Assembly (NCBI GenBank): GCA_039583875.1
Contig: CM077157.1
Span: 75,082,346 to 75,146,345 of the forward strand
Direction of reading: 5' to 3'
Origin: Platanthera guangdongensis
Taxonomy: Eukaryota > Streptophyta > Magnoliopsida > Asparagales > Orchidaceae
Length of the DNA: 64,000 nt
Shown here: positions 48,216 through 60,342 of the stretch, one piece after another
Numbering within the stretch: the stretch's first letter is position 1
How the letters are laid out: the number at the start of each line of letters is the position of its first letter
Position numbers and translations under genes: made by a program
The notes under the pieces: model-generated
What the model was told of the DNA's origin: nothing
Database searches by the model: none
Seen by the model: only the letters and a program-made list of their open reading frames with translations

Positions 48216-49055
48216 CCCAGACTTTGTCATTTTTCCATCCTTCTGTCCTCATTCTACTACAATAATTCCTGAGTAACTAATGCTCAAATATTCTCTGGAA
48301 TATAACCGTTAGACAGAGCATTGATTAAGGTCTTCTCCAGGATTATTGTCTGCCATTTTTCCATGGGATAGTTGGGGAAATAATTCAATGTCGTTTATTC
48401 TCAAGGCCGTCAGCATTGATTGCAGAAGATTTAAAAATTTCAAAAGACCATTTTTGACAGAAAATATAAAGGAGATTTTCTCTCTTCTTCCTAGAGACAG
48501 GCAAAGAGACAGACAGACAGAACAAGATACACAATACAAAAAATAGTCAGTCTGGAACAAGAGATTCATTGTTGTCTGTCAACATAGAATTCTGATACAA
48601 CAAGAAGCCATATTCCTGAAGATCATCAACTATTTGAATAAGAATAACACCTAATCAAAATCAAGAGTCTTCTGTCTTCAAAACTACAGGATACTTCAAA
48701 GGACAACTACATCACTATCTCTCAAAGAAGTTCCTGAATAGCTGCTGATCAAGGTTGTACTATTGAAGGCCTACTCACTCGGTGCAAAGCTTCCCAGCCT
48801 GAACCCTTTTACATCTCAGGGGGAGCTTTGACAACATCCTTGAATCCGCATATTCTTCTCATTGTGATTGAGAAAAGAAGAATTTCATCACTCTCTCATC
48901 CCCACCTCTGTACAGTGTTTTAATTCCCTTCAAAATTATTCTGGTTCACAAGTCTCCTTCCAAAAGACTTGAGGATTGGTTTTTGAGCACCTGATGAAAA
49001 GCTCATTGGTGTCAGGCACCTGATCAAAAATCTGAGTGGATTCCTACCAGGGTAG

Positions 49056-49105
49056 TAGAAGAGTGGATGTACCCATGTTTAGGGGAACCACTATAAATTC
49101 TTGTA
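49056..49105 (+). promoter_or_regulatory. Candidate SIRE core promoter (B)
   Basis: GTGGATGTACCCA followed by GGGGAACCACTATAAAT is shared by E (9000-9030), D (29312-29348), A (33980-34012, as ACTATATTT), B and C (57787-57820). TATAAAT would be the TATA box, which puts the RNA start about 30 bp on and leaves a short R-U5. The conservation is seen; promoter function is inferred. Confidence 0.5.
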
Positions 49106-49278
49106 TTATCTGGATTGCTCTTTTCTTTTGTTTTTGTGCTGTGGCTGTTTGTTAGGATTATTATTTTACTTTTGTTCATGCACTAGATTAAATTCAGAAG
49201 AAAATTTTATAAACCCTGAATACTCTATTCACCCCCCCCCACTCTAGAGTATTCCTGATCTAACAGCTCACTTTCTAT

Positions 49279-49290
49279 TGGTATCAGAGC
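49279..49290 (+). other. Primer binding site of SIRE B
   Basis: TGGTATCAGAGC, complementary to the 3' end of plant initiator tRNA-Met, two bases after the LTR. Confidence 0.9.
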
Positions 49291-49401
49291 AGGTTCCTTG
49301 GGTTGTACAAGCTAACCCTTGAACCAAAGATCTTTTGTTAGATCTAAATTTTATTTTTATTTCCATTTAGATTTATATACATAGCTATCACACAGAACAA
49401 G

Positions 49402-51498
49402 GACTATACAAGCACCAGACCTCCAGTTTGCAACCTAAATAGGTTTGTCATCTAGAAGGCAAGAATCAAATTGTACATGAATTCTATTGAAGAAGCTATC
49501 TATAACTCCATCTTAACAGGTCCCCTACAGTCATCTACCTCTACAGCAACATCTTCAAGCACAACTGCAATTCCACCACCTGAGTGTACTGAGGCCCAGA
49601 AGAAATCCAAGGTTGCTGATGCCAAGGCAATGAAAATACTGGCACAGACTATGTCAGATGAGATCTTCCAAAAGGTTGATGAATGCAATTCAGCCAAAGC
49701 CATCTGGGATTCCCTAAACCAAATGTTTGCTGGATCAGCAGATGAAAGAAAAGATAGAAGATCAAACCTCATCACACAATATGAAAACTTCAAAAAGTAT
49801 GAAGCAGAGACAGTTAAAGTGATGTACAACAGGCTTAGCTCCATCATCAGTGAGCTAAGGACCTTAGATAAAAAAATCACCTTGATTGAAGTAAATGACA
49901 AGATCCTTATGTGCTACCCAAGCTCATGGGATTCAAGGATCTGGCCCATCAATGGGGCCAGAAGCCTAAATGAGATCTCCACTGAATCTCTTTTAGCCAA
50001 GTTAAAGTCCTATGAACAACTGATTAAATCCAGGGAGGCAGCTGAGCAAAGAACTCCCCCTACAGCAAGAAAAGAGCATAGCATTGCTTTCAAGGCAGCT
50101 GAAGAGACAGAGAGTCCCTCAATAAATGAAGAACTCATGAGTCTTTTTGCCAAAAGATTCTACAAGTTGGCAAGAAAAGATTTCAGGAGGAAGTCATCCA
50201 GACAGGATAACCAAGATATGATAAGACACCAACCAAAGAAGTTGTGTGTTTTGGATGCAGGAAGCCTGGGCACTTCATCTTTGAGTGTCCAGAGAATCAG
50301 AAGAAAGACAAGACAAGAGAGAAGGATACCAGGAAACAGCACAACAGCAGACCGTCCTCCAACAAATACAAGAAGAAGGAGAAGAGTTTTGTGGCTGAAA
50401 CCTGGAGTGAGACTGAAGAAGAATCAACATCTTCTAGCTCCAGTTAAGATAAGGAAGAGGCAAGGGCCAAGGAGGTTTGCCTCATGGAATTTGATGCTTC
50501 CAGGAGCCTTTCAGAAGAAGATGATTTAGACAATGAAGCAGCCTCAGATTCTGAAGCTTACAAGGTATTGTCTTCTTTTGATTACAGCTCTGATTCTTTT
50601 AAATTTGAATTCAAAATAATGTGTATAGATTTGATTAATTCAGAAAAGGAGATTAAAACTCTTAGGGAGAAACTAGAAATTTTAGAAAATGTAAACTCTA
50701 AAAGTAATAGATTAAAAGAAACTGTGTTTAGCCAATGAACAAATCATAATGTTGAAGACTGAGCTTAGTGAGGCTAAACAACTTGAGGAAACTCTTAATT
50801 GAAGAAGCCTCAAGCTGATGGACATCACAAGCACTGTTAATGCCAGACTTAATGGCAAACTAGGCTTGGGTGCTTCATCAAGTTTGCCCCTTATTCTCAA
50901 GAAAAATATTTTGAAAACCCCAATAAAATTTGTCTCTACTAAGGGGAAAGAAAAATTAAATAATAAACAAACAATAAAAAATGTTCCCAAATCAATAGGT
51001 CTGAAAACCAAAAATCAGAAAACCTTATGTAAAAACAAGGTTCAGCAGAATTCGCCGAACTTAGATCGATGAAATGCAGCCAGTTCGTCGAACCCAGATC
51101 GACGAACTCTGAACGAAAACTATAGTTATAATTATTCGTCCAACTGCGATCGACAAACTCTGTATGGTTCGTCGGGCAGATGTCGACGAACGTGGGGCAC
51201 AGAAAATGAATATGTTCATTCTCTGGGCAGAGATCGACGATCTCAACCCAATTCATCAAACTCTGGTCGACGAACTCACAAAAATTCGTCGAACCCAGAA
51301 AGACTTAACCAAAACTTTAATTATAATAGAAACTTAAATAATTCCAGGAAAGCTTTTAATCCACTAGCTGATTGGGTCATACCACCTAAGAGATATCACC
51401 CTCTAGGATATAAATCCCAACCAGAATATTCTATTATTTCCAGCTTTTCATACCAGAAAAGCATAGGACCCAAGGTAACCTGGGTCAAGAACATTTAA
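49402..51498 (+). pseudogene. SIRE B gag
   Basis: The frame is readable from about 49402, with stop TAG at 49453 where C has Trp. The capsid part is open in 49477-50240 (AKAIWDSLNQMFAG, RRSNLITQYENFKKYEAE, LLAKLKSYEQLIKSREAAE). A frameshift near 50240 leads to the zinc knuckle CFGCRKPGHFIFEC (50247-50288), then acidic and coiled-coil pieces to 50738. After more breaks comes a stretch (51055-51295) where the TCGTCGAAC array is read as repeated SSN-x-(D/G)-RRT peptides. Gag ends WVIPPKRYHPLGYKS...WVKNI, TAA 51496. Gag forms the particle and binds the RNA. Confidence 0.85.
51055..51295. repeat. TTCGTCGAAC array inside gag of B
   Basis: Six or more units of TTCGTCGAAC...GATCGACGAA are in the gag frame, each coding SSN-P/C/S-D/G-RR-T. 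They match the non-coding arrays of LTRs B and D in motif variant. One unit is spoiled by TGA (CGATGA for CGACGA at 51068). Confidence 0.85.
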
Positions 51499-54400
51499 CT
51501 GTTTTCATTGCAGGGGAAGAGTTGTCCAGCAAATAATCAAACATGGTACTTGGATAGTGGCTGCTCCAAACATATGACAGGCAGCAAGGACAATCTATAC
51601 AACTATAAGTCCAAGTTTGGGCCAAAGGTTATCTTTGGGGATTCCAAATATGGCCAGTCAGAAGGTTTTGGAGAAGTGAAGATTGGAGCTGTTACTTTCA
51701 AGAAAGTAACTTATGTCAGAGGACTCAAGCATAACCTCATCTCCATAACTCAGTTATGTGATGAAGGTTATCCGGTAAATTTCAATTCATCTTCTTGTAC
51801 TATTACTAATAAAGAAAACCAAATAGTTTTAATTGGAAATAGACAAGGAAACATATACTTAGTTGATTTTCTATCTGCCAATTCAGATATCTGCTTACTT
51901 AACTTAATTAGTAACCAGAATGATTTATGCTATAAAAGACTAGGTCATGTTAATAAGAAAAACATTGCTAGGCTATCTAAAGACAACCTTGTTAGAGTTC
52001 TACCTTCTGGTCCCTACAAGAAGAAAGGTCTCTGCAGGGCTTGTCAACTAGACAAACAAACTAAATCTAGTTTTAAATCTGTAAATAAAAGTGATTCACC
52101 TAGGATTTTGTATTTGCTACATATGGATCTCTTTGAACCCATTGCTGTATAAAGCCTAGTAGGGAAATCCTACACCTTGGTTATTGTGGATGACTTCTCC
52201 AGGTTCACTCGGGTATCCTTTCTGAGATCCAAGTCAGATACCTTCAAGGTTCTTGCAGATTTTCTAAGGACCATACAGATTGAGTTCTGTACTCATGTTG
52301 CATTGATCAGAAGTGATCATGGCACAGAGTTTGAGTCTCTTCTTATGCATGAGTTCCGTGAGAAGGAAGGTATCAGGCATTGCTTCTCAGCTCCTAGAAC
52401 TCCTCAACAAAATGGGGTAGCTGAAAGGAAAAATAGGACACTCATTGAAGCTGCAGGTACATTGCTTGCAGATGCTTACATGCCACTAACCGTTTGGGCA
52501 GAGGCTGTAAACACTGCAAATTATGTCCTGAATAGAAGCCTGATACATAAACTGAAGAATACGACTCCCTATGAATTACTTAAAGGGAAGAAATCTAAAA
52601 TCAACTATTTTAAAGTATTTGGCTATATATGTTATATTCACAACAACAACAAAAGATACATTAGAAAGTTTGAGACAAAGGCTGAAGTGGGAATTTTTCT
52701 AGGATATTCCCAAGTAAGCAAAGCCTATAGGGTTTTTAATAAATCATCATTAAAAATTGAAGAGTCCATTCATGTTTCTTTTCATGAAACTAACATGTCA
52801 TGCAAGGAGAAAGAGATTTCTACCAATAGCCCTTTGCAGGTACCTCACTTGTGTGAGAGATTGGATGAACTAAAACTTACCCAAAAGGTTCCAACACATC
52901 CTTCTCCACAAGTTAATGAAGTGAGTGAAGATGAAAGCATTGAAGTAATTTAACTTCCTCTAACAGTAAACACAATTCCACAAGAGGAATTAATCTAAGA
53001 TGTTGCACAACCAACTCCACCCACTGATTTAATCGCACTTAAGGATCACCCCAGATCTCAAATGATTGGAGACATATCAGTAGGTGTACAGACAAGGCAT
53101 CAACTCAATCATGATGTGATGCATGCCTGCTTTCTCTCTCAGGTTGAACCTCTATCCATCCATGATGCAGAGCAAGATCCCCACTAGATCATTGCAATGT
53201 AGGAGGAATTAAACAAATTTGAGAGATGTAGAGTTTGGGATTTGGTTCCAAGACCCCAAGACTATCCAGTCATTGAAACCAAATGGGTATACAGAAATAA
53301 ACTGGATGCCCAAGGAGTGATTGTGAGGAACAAGGATAGGCTTGTTTCTCAAGGTTATAGGCAAGAGGAAGGGATTGACTATGACCAAACATTTGCACCA
53401 GTTGCAAGGTTGGAGGCCATCAGAATTTTTCTAGCCTATGCAGCGCACAAAAAATTCAAGGTATACCAGATGGATATGAAGAGTGCATTCTTGAATGGAG
53501 TACTTAAAGAAGAGGTTTATGTTAAACAACCTCCAGGTTTTATTTCTCCAACTCATCCTTATCATGTATTCAAATTGAATAAAGCCCTCTATGATCTAAA
53601 GCAAGCTCCAAAAGCTTGGTATGGGACCCTAGCTAGCTTTTTGATAGAGCATAAATTCATTAGAGGCATTGTAGATAGAACATTTTTCACTAGACATCAT
53701 AAGGATCAAATATTGTTAGTGCAAATATATGTGGATGACATCATATTTAGGTCTACTGATTCCAAATTATGCAAGATGTTCTCTGGCCTTATGCATTCAA
53801 AATTTGAAATGAGTAGCATGGGTGAGCTTTCCTACTTCCTTGGTCTCCAAGTGAAGCAGTTGCATGATGGCATCTTCATATCTCAAGCTAAGTATGCTAA
53901 AGAGCTTATAAAAAAGTTTAGGATGGCTGATGCTTCAACAAAAAAAATACCTATGACTACTAATGCTGTGATTGAATCTGATGCACATGGGAAACCTGTG
54001 GATCAGAAATTATATAGGGGCATTGTTGGGTCCCTACTATATCTTACAGCAAGCATGCGTGATATTATGTTTGCCACATGCCTTTGTGCTAGGTTTCAAG
54101 TGAACCCAAAAGAATCTCATCTAATTTTCTTAAAAGGAATTTTGAGATATATAAAGAGTTGTCCTAGTCTACGCCTATGGTATCTAGCTGAGTCAGAATT
54201 TGATTTAACTAGATTTTCAGATGCTGACTTTGCTGGATGCAGTGTTGATAGGAAAAGCACCTTAGGGACTTGTCAGTTCCTTGGTTTGAGGTTGGTATCC
54301 TGGTTTTGTAAGAAACAGTCATCTGTGTCTACCTCAACTGCTGAGGCAGAGTATATTGCAGCTGGCAACTATTGTTCCCAGATGCTGTGGATTCAAAATC

Positions 54401-54680
54401 AATTACTAGACTATGGTCTCAACTTAAATAATTCAGCTCTATTTTGTGATAACACAAGTGCTATAGCAATAACACAAAATCCAGTCCATCACAGTAGGAC
54501 AAAACATATAGACATTAGACATCATTTCATCAGAGAGTGCGTGGACAAAAAAAATTAATCTTGTCTATATGTACACTGATTTACAAAGAGCTGATATATT
54601 CACCAAACCTCTCGATGAGAGAAATCACATATTCTTTATTAATCAGCTTGGAATAATTAATGGAGAAGATTTGGTTTAGT
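51499..54680 (+). pseudogene. SIRE B pol: protease, integrase, RT, RNase H
   Basis: Protease [14 protein letters not shown] is intact. Integrase zinc region: LCYKRLGHVNKKN (expected 'WHKRLGH', so the first His reads Tyr) and CRACQLDKQTK. Core: [69 protein letters not shown] (usual G reads D), catalytic QIYVDDIIF. RNase [31 protein letters not shown]. Stops are at 52150 and 52951, others between 52996 and 53240, and a frameshift falls in an A run at 54545-54553; the end (DIFTKPLDERNH) is in another frame to 54680. Pol directly follows TTTTCATTGCAG. Confidence 0.9.
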
Positions 54681-54685
54681 TTCTG

Positions 54686-54969
54686 TCTGCACTCGATGAA
54701 TTTTCCAGAGTTCGTCGAGCGGAGCTCAACGAACTAGGAAAAGTTCGGGAGATATTCGTTGAACGGAGGTCGATGAACTCTTTGGGAGTGAAGCTATTTT
54801 CGTCGAACGGAGATCGACGAATTCACTTCAGAAAACTTTCGTCGAACGGAGCTCGACGAAATGTCTTCAACTCTTCCAGTTGAGCTCGACAAATTATTTC
54901 ACTATCAATTATTTTGTCGATCTCAGGTCGAAGAACTTCTTATTTTTCGTGGAACGGAGTTTGTCGATT
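54686..54969. repeat. TTCGTCGAAC inverted-repeat array between pol and ORF3 of B
   Basis: Units such as TTCGTCGAACGGAG then ATCGACGAA lie near 54686-54730, 54756-54779, 54799-54821, 54838-54860 and 54878-54969. It stands at the same place as 38318-38572 in A but with the B variant ending GAA. Confidence 0.85.
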
Positions 54970-55050
54970 CATATTCCAGAAAATCTTATAACTAGGTTTT
55001 CTTCGACCTCCGTCCCGCGCTTTCTGTTCCCTTTGTACTTGATCGTTGTT

Positions 55051-55064
55051 TCTCTCTTTTGCAG
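55051..55064 (+). promoter_or_regulatory. Splice-acceptor-like site before ORF3 of B
   Basis: TCTCTCTTTTGCAG followed by GTGATTTC and then ATG (55073). The pyrimidine run ending in GCAG is a good plant 3' splice site form. A has TATTTGCAAG at the matching place. Function is untested. Confidence 0.4.
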
Positions 55065-55072
55065 GTGATTTC

Positions 55073-56266
55073 ATGGCGATTCAAGCAGGAGCCCTAGCCG
55101 CTATGAAGTTTGACACAGGATTTGATGTCGACTTCGACTCATTTCAACACTCTGATCAAATTTTTCTGAACATTCTGACACTACTGGAAGACAGAATTTG
55201 AAAAACATGATGACAACAAGAATACAGCTGGATGGAATAGAAATTAGAGAATGGGTCTATACTTCATCTACATCAGAGGAAAACACCATGACAGGAACAA
55301 TCGCGGGTAATGTCGTTTCTTTGACTCCCGCAGTTTTAACTAAAATTTTTGATTTGGTCAATGGAGAAGAAGAACTGGATATAGAATCTGAAGAATATGA
55401 TATGATGCTGATTCTGATGGGTTATGTTGGAGATAACCCAAATAAGCTGTTGAAGAAGCACCTATCTGCAGAATATAAGTTTCTGGCAGATATAGTGGGA
55501 AACGTCTTGCTGGGCAAGCACACTGCCCATGACTACATCACCAGGCATCAATTCCTGGTCATGTGTGTAGTGGTCAATAAGAAGAAAGTGGATTGGGCAT
55601 AGATCATTTTTGATCTTATTAAGAAAAAGTGTAATAAGAAAGAAGTTTGCTTTGGAAGGATCCTGGGGATCTTCCTGAAGGAGAAGGCTGCTGAATCCCT
55701 GGTCTCACAAACCATATTCATAAATGCAAGCAAAAGGCTCACCTGTGCCCTGTTTGGCAGGTGGGAGAGGACCATAACTAAGCCATCCAAGGCTTCAACC
55801 TCTTCCACCCCAGCTTCTGAAGGCATCAGGGCTATAAGAGCCACTCCCCTCCTTGTTGAAGAGATCATTCCCCTCGCCATCTCTTCCAACAGTCCAAAAT
55901 CCAATTCCACCAACAATCCAAACCATCATTCACACTCCAACTCCTCCTTCATCCCCTATCCATACCTCTCCAACCACTACTCATCTTCCTACTCCACCAC
56001 AATCTCCACATGCTTCACCAACTCCTCCATCTTCTCCTCTTCCACCTCACCTATCCTCCATTCTAACTTTTGATCTTTTGACTTCCCCCTCAACTCTCAC
56101 TCCCCTCCAGATTACCACATGCTAGATGCCAACCCTCCATCATCTCCAACATCTACCATCCCTCCAAATGTCTCCACCCAACAACTGAACCATCTACTAC
56201 TCTACCACTGGATCCCTCCACCATCTCCTCTGTAATTACTCTCATCACTCCTCTACTCAAATCTCT
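55073..56266 (+). pseudogene. SIRE B third ORF, N-terminal part, cut by SIRE C
   Basis: From ATG 55073: MAIQAGALAAMKFDTGFDVD aligns with the start of ORF3 in A (MKFDAGFDIDM). A frameshift with TGA falls at about 55198, and the open piece 55198-55602 carries TRIQLDGIEIREWVYTSS, NPNKLLKKHLSAEYKFLADI and AHDYITRHQFLVM. TAG at 55600 stands where A has Glu. The Pro/Ser/Thr-rich part then begins and is broken at 56266 by LTR C. The remainder should lie right of this window. Confidence 0.85.
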
Positions 56267-56603
56267 TGTTGGGTATTGTATCCACAATGTACCTGATTTG
56301 AAGAAGCCCCTGGACAAGCTAAGGTCAATAGACTATGTATTTGATAAAATCCTTCTAGTTGTGCTTGCATTTTTTCCACGCTAAGTGCACACCAATGTCA
56401 GGGTGCAGTAGGTCAATATACACGGGTCTGCACGACGTAATCCCTCGTTGAGCAGATCAGTGTGTTGGCCTATGTGTATTCTCTCTATTGGAGTGCACTT
56501 ATTTTCAAGCACAGGGCTGTAAATATGCAGGAGCAGACAAGGATCAAGGATGGGTCAAGGAGCAACTCATAGGTGGAAAGACGAAAATTCATCTAAGTTT
56601 AAA

Positions 56604-56970
56604 TCGACGAGAATCACCAAGTGATTCTCGCCGATTCGGCGAGAATCACTTGTGATTCTCGCCGATTCGTCGAGAATCAGAAGTTGATTCTCGCCGAACT
56701 CGACCCAGCCACTTCTAAGCAAGCACCTCTACTTCTAAGTAAGAATCGACGAGAATCACCAAGTCATTCTCGCCGATTCGGCGAGAATCACTAGTGATTC
56801 TCGTCGAATCGTCGAGAATCACTGGTTGATTCTCGCCGTCTCGACCTGGCCTAAAGCAGTGCGTGCAACCAAGGCAAATTCGACGAGAATCATCTTTGAT
56901 TCTCGCCGAATCGTCGAGAATCACTTTTGATTCTCGGCGACTCGGCGAGAATCACTTTCGATTCTCACCG
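56604..56970. repeat. Nine GAGAATCA hairpins in three groups of three, LTR C
   Basis: Groups are at 56604-56697, 56746-56838 and 56880-56970. Each unit pairs TCGxCGAGAATCA with TGATTCTCGxCGA around a 2-6 nt loop. The second unit of the first group has perfect 13-bp arms, CGGCGAGAATCAC and its complement, around TT. Groups begin 142 and 134 bp apart. Confidence 0.9.
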
Positions 56971-57898
56971 ATTTTGACTTAGGCGTTTTTTCTGGAACTT
57001 CCTGAACCGGATTCTGCCGCTGTTAAGATTCTGGACCGGGACTTAGGGATTCAGCTTGTGGGTCCCACAACGGTCATTTTGGAAAGCATCTACAGTATTT
57101 ATACACGGGTATTTTGAACGGAATACCTAGACAGAAAGAAGCCGAGCAGAGCAAACCCTAAAATCGCGATTCCTCTCCGCCGTCGTCGTCCCGCTCGCGC
57201 TAGTCCGTCGCCGCTGCTGATCGCTTTTCTTCCCGATCTCCGGCGACAGAAGCTTAGCAAAGCTTTGAGTCTCACGTGTCTATCCAGAGATCTCTTGTCT
57301 CTCGATTTGTCGATCGGGAAAAACTTCCCCGTCCGAATCGATCGAGATGACCGATCCTCGTGTGACCGTTGGAAGACCAAGCTAGCTTCGCTACGAAGTT
57401 TGGATCTCCAAGTTCAGCAGCCGCTCATCATCATAGCCGCCGATCCCGAAGCTAGCCGCCGCTCGTGTTGCCGCCGCCGGTTCCGGGGAGATCCTCTCCA
57501 AGAGAGACCAAGGTTGTAGACTCTTCGATTTCACGAACACGTCGTCGAACGAAGAGGAACACTGTAGTCTCCAAACGAAGTTTGTATCTCGTGTACATTC
57601 TATATTTACTTTTGTTGTAAAGAAACGATTGTTCCGTGTTGTAAGGGTTGGGTGCAACCCGTTTTGTGGGAGTGTTGACTCTCACGTGTGGAAGGGTTCC
57701 TTTCGATAGTGCAGGGATTGGATTTCAATCCTATTGGAGAAGAGACCGAGTCGTCCCTTGTTGGGAGATAGGTCGAAGGGGGAAAGTGGATGTACCCAAG
57801 TCGAGGAACCACTATAAATTGCCTGTATATTCTGTGTGCTGTGCTTTTTATTTTTATTGTGCAGGTACATTCGTAAATTCCGTAAAAGCGCTACTCTT

Positions 57899-57928
57899 CA
57901 CCTATTCCCCCCCCCCCCCCCATAGGTG
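57899..57928 (+). other. Conserved C-loop hairpin near the LTR 3' end (C)
   Basis: Stem CACCTAT (57899-57905) and ATAGGTG (57922-57928) surround a T plus a run of C. The stem sequence differs wholly from that of A, B and D while pairing is kept. Confidence 0.7.
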
Positions 57929-57958
57929 CACATAGCTGACACTAGGTGGACTTTCAAG

Positions 57959-57970
57959 TGGTATCAGAGG
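57959..57970 (+). other. Primer binding site of SIRE C
   Basis: TGGTATCAGAGG, eleven of twelve bases as in B, for initiator tRNA-Met. Confidence 0.9.
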
Positions 57971-58046
57971 GAGGTTGCTCATCAAAAGGGTCAACACCTT
58001 GAGTTGAATCCTGCCCCTAGTATCAAGAAGAACACAAATATCTACT

Positions 58047-60329
58047 ATGGACGGGCTCAAGTTCTCCGGCAAGATCCCAGTGTGCATCAGGCTCAACTTT
58101 CCGATCTGGAAGGAAAGAATCAGGTTTTACATGGAAGCAGTCGATCCTCGACTCTTCATGATCGTGGAGGAGGGACCTTATGTCCCCACTAAGGCCACCA
58201 CCATCGATCCCACCAAGAAGGTGCCGAAGACACTTTCTGAAATGGACAAAGACGAGATGGTGCTAGTAGGATTGGACAAGAAGGCACGAAACATTCTGGT
58301 GAGCGCAGTTGATCATTCTATGATGCAAAATTTCAGCAACTACAGGACAGCTCAGGAGATCTGGCAGTGCCTGATCATCCTAATGGAGGGCACAGATGAA
58401 GTGAGGGATGATCGGAGATCCCTCCTGAACCAAAAATATGAGGCCTTCAGGCAAGGACCTAAGGAAGAGATCAGAGTCACATACGAGAACTTCCTAAAGA
58501 TTGTCAACGCCCTCAAGGGCTACGGAAGAGTGTTCACCAATGGTGAACTCAATGACAAATTCCTTAGGTCCCTTACTAAGGAATGGGACACAAAGATCTG
58601 CGGCATCAGAGAATTTGGCAGACTAGCAGAAACTGATCCACAAATCCTGTTTGGGAAGCTGATGTCCTATGAGCTTCAACTGAACACCAGGAAAGCAGAG
58701 GAAGAAGCAGAGAAGGCTGCTGCAAAAGAAAAGACTGTGGCCCTAAAAGCCAGTTACTCCAGAAAGGGCAAGGGTGCGATGTCATACCGTGCGAGGAATA
58801 AGGAAGAGGAGGAGGACTCTGAACCATGCTCCTCCGGCTCAGAGCTGTCGGAGGAGGATTTCTCCCTCATCACCCGAGAGTTCAAGAAGTTCCTCAAGAT
58901 GAGGAATCAAAGAAAGAAAGACAGCTCCTCCTCCAGGCATCAGAAGAAAAATTATTCTTCTGACAGGTATGCATCTAAACCTAACAAACATCGTTCTTCT
59001 GATATTATTTGCTTTGGATGCAATAAGCCAGGACACGTCGTGGCCGACTGCTATCAAAGCAAAAGAGAAAAAGGGAAAGGAGAGGAGCTCAAATCCTCCA
59101 GAGATAAGAAGAAGGAGCGGAGCTACATCGCCAGAAGGCCAAAGACACTAAGTGAGTCTGATTCCTCAGACTCCAGTGATGATGAGGAAGCCTACTTCGG
59201 GCTGGTGGGTCGCTCCGACTCAGAAGGAGAATGTCCCCCATTTACTGGGAAGGTAAAAGCTCACACACCTCTCTCCGACTCTGACTCTGATCCTGAGGCT
59301 CAGGATGATGAACCTCAGGATAGCCTTTCGGCCCGCGAAGCTGAGCTCCTCGAGAAGTATGAGCTTCTGCTCAACACCTTCGAGGAGTGCCGAAAGAGAT
59401 TAAAGGCTGAGAAAAAGAAAGTAAAATTCCTTAAGGGCGAGTGTGTTTCCCTAAGGGAAGAGGTCACCAGCTTGATCTCTCTCCGACAGGAACACCTCGA
59501 CCTGACTTCAAAGCACTCAGAGTCTCTTAAGCTCCTTGATCTTAAGCAGGAGGAAGTCGACAAGTTGGAAGAACTACTTGCGGCAGAAAGGAAGATCGTC
59601 AAGAGCTTCTCCATGCCAAAAACAGTTCTTCCAGTCGTTGATACCTTCTCTGCTCAGGCCAAAGGAGCTGTCTTGGGGCATAAAGGGGTATCTGGTTCTT
59701 CATCTAGGAGAAACAAGAACCAGAGGAAGAATAAGGCCGCCAAGAAGGCCTCTGCTGATGAAAAGGGTAAGGCTCCTCTTAGTCCTGTTGCGTTCAGAAA
59801 GCCTGACTTTCCTTGCAACCAACATGACTTTGAGTCAACTTTTGGGCATCATTTCCGGCCCTCGGTTGCAAAGCCAAAGAGCCGGTATGACGGTTGGAAC
59901 TTTCCCCGGAACTTCGGTGAGAGTGCCTTCAAGGCACCTTATGAGGAAATCCACATAGGAAATTATGGTCCATTCTCTAGCGGCCATAATGGAAAGCAGG
60001 AACCAAAAGCCAAGTCTGTTATACAGAAGGTGACAAAGTCATGCGACTGTTGTCACCATGAGGCCTCCACCTCCAGATCCAAGGCCCCAGCAGTACCCAC
60101 CGTTCCCAGGGTAAGGCATGAGCCTAGGAAGAGGTACAACAGATTTGACTGTTGGTGTTGTGGCAAAGTCGGTCACTTTGCCGTGGATTGTTGGTTTAAT
60201 CCAAGGAATTACGAGACTCCCCATGTTAGCAATGCGAGACCGACCACTCGTAGGGTTAACCAACCGAGGGGGAGTGTGCTAACCAGGAATCTAGGACCCA
60301 AGTTCGATTGGGTTCCTAAGGCAAATTAA
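58047..60329 (+). CDS. SIRE C gag, complete
   Basis: ATG 58047 starts 760 residues. Residues 1-230 are the capsid domain ([55 protein letters not shown]). The first zinc knuckle, [14 protein letters not shown], is near residue 325. An acidic Ser-rich stretch follows, then a long coiled coil (about 425-520, [20 protein letters not shown] and on). A basic segment has CDCCHHE near 675, and a second knuckle, [14 protein letters not shown], lies near 710-723. It ends FDWVPKAN. Gag forms the particle and binds RNA. The frame is fully open, consistent with recent activity. Pol follows in the +1 frame. Confidence 0.92.
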   Translation: MDGLKFSGKIPVCIRLNFPIWKERIRFYMEAVDPRLFMIVEEGPYVPTKATTIDPTKKVPKTLSEMDKDEMVLVGLDKKARNILVSAVDHSMMQNFSNYRTAQEIWQCLIILMEGTDEVRDDRRSLLNQKYEAFRQGPKEEIRVTYENFLKIVNALKGYGRVFTNGELNDKFLRSLTKEWDTKICGIREFGRLAETDPQILFGKLMSYELQLNTRKAEEEAEKAAAKEKTVALKASYSRKGKGAMSYRARNKEEEEDSEPCSSGSELSEEDFSLITREFKKFLKMRNQRKKDSSSSRHQKKNYSSDRYASKPNKHRSSDIICFGCNKPGHVVADCYQSKREKGKGEELKSSRDKKKERSYIARRPKTLSESDSSDSSDDEEAYFGLVGRSDSEGECPPFTGKVKAHTPLSDSDSDPEAQDDEPQDSLSAREAELLEKYELLLNTFEECRKRLKAEKKKVKFLKGECVSLREEVTSLISLRQEHLDLTSKHSESLKLLDLKQEEVDKLEELLAAERKIVKSFSMPKTVLPVVDTFSAQAKGAVLGHKGVSGSSSRRNKNQRKNKAAKKASADEKGKAPLSPVAFRKPDFPCNQHDFESTFGHHFRPSVAKPKSRYDGWNFPRNFGESAFKAPYEEIHIGNYGPFSSGHNGKQEPKAKSVIQKVTKSCDCCHHEASTSRSKAPAVPTVPRVRHEPRKRYNRFDCWCCGKVGHFAVDCWFNPRNYETPHVSNARPTTRRVNQPRGSVLTRNLGPKFDWVPKAN

Positions 60330-60342
60330 TTTTGTTTTGCAG
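60330..60342 (+). promoter_or_regulatory. Splice-acceptor-like site at the gag/pol boundary (C)
   Basis: TTTTGTTTTGCAG lies between the gag stop and pol. Matching sites are TATCTTATGTGCAG in A (ending 35076) and TGTTTTCATTGCAG in B (ending 51513). In all three the CAG is a codon of the pol frame. Function is untested. Confidence 0.4.

Larger units (their letters stand above)
47468..49276 (+). mobile_element. 5' LTR of SIRE B
   Basis: It is 1809 bp and of the same family as D. Both termini are mutated: the start reads TTTTGGATCCC for TGTTGGATCCC, and the end CTTTCT for CTTTCA. The primer site follows. It has the motif array at 47655-48215, a promoter-like block GGGGAACCACTATAAATTC (49082-49100) and the terminal hairpin at 49218-49254. 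CCACT precedes it and would be the target duplication; the partner lies beyond the window. Confidence 0.85.
56267..57956 (+). mobile_element. 5' LTR of SIRE C
   Basis: It runs TGTTGGGTATTG...CTTTCA, 1690 bp, with the primer site two bases later. The first 194 bp differ from the 3' LTR at 63807 at four sites (about 2%). It holds the nine-hairpin array (56604-56970), a GC-rich part around 57170-57490, the promoter-like block AGGAACCACTATAAATT (57803-57819) and the C-loop hairpin (57899-57928). TCTCT precedes the insertion. Confidence 0.95.

Noticed and set aside
56604..56970. CRISPR-like spaced repeats (also in LTRs A, B, D and E)
   Set aside because: The units are degenerate inverted repeats within LTRs of plant retrotransposons, without uniform spacers or cas genes.
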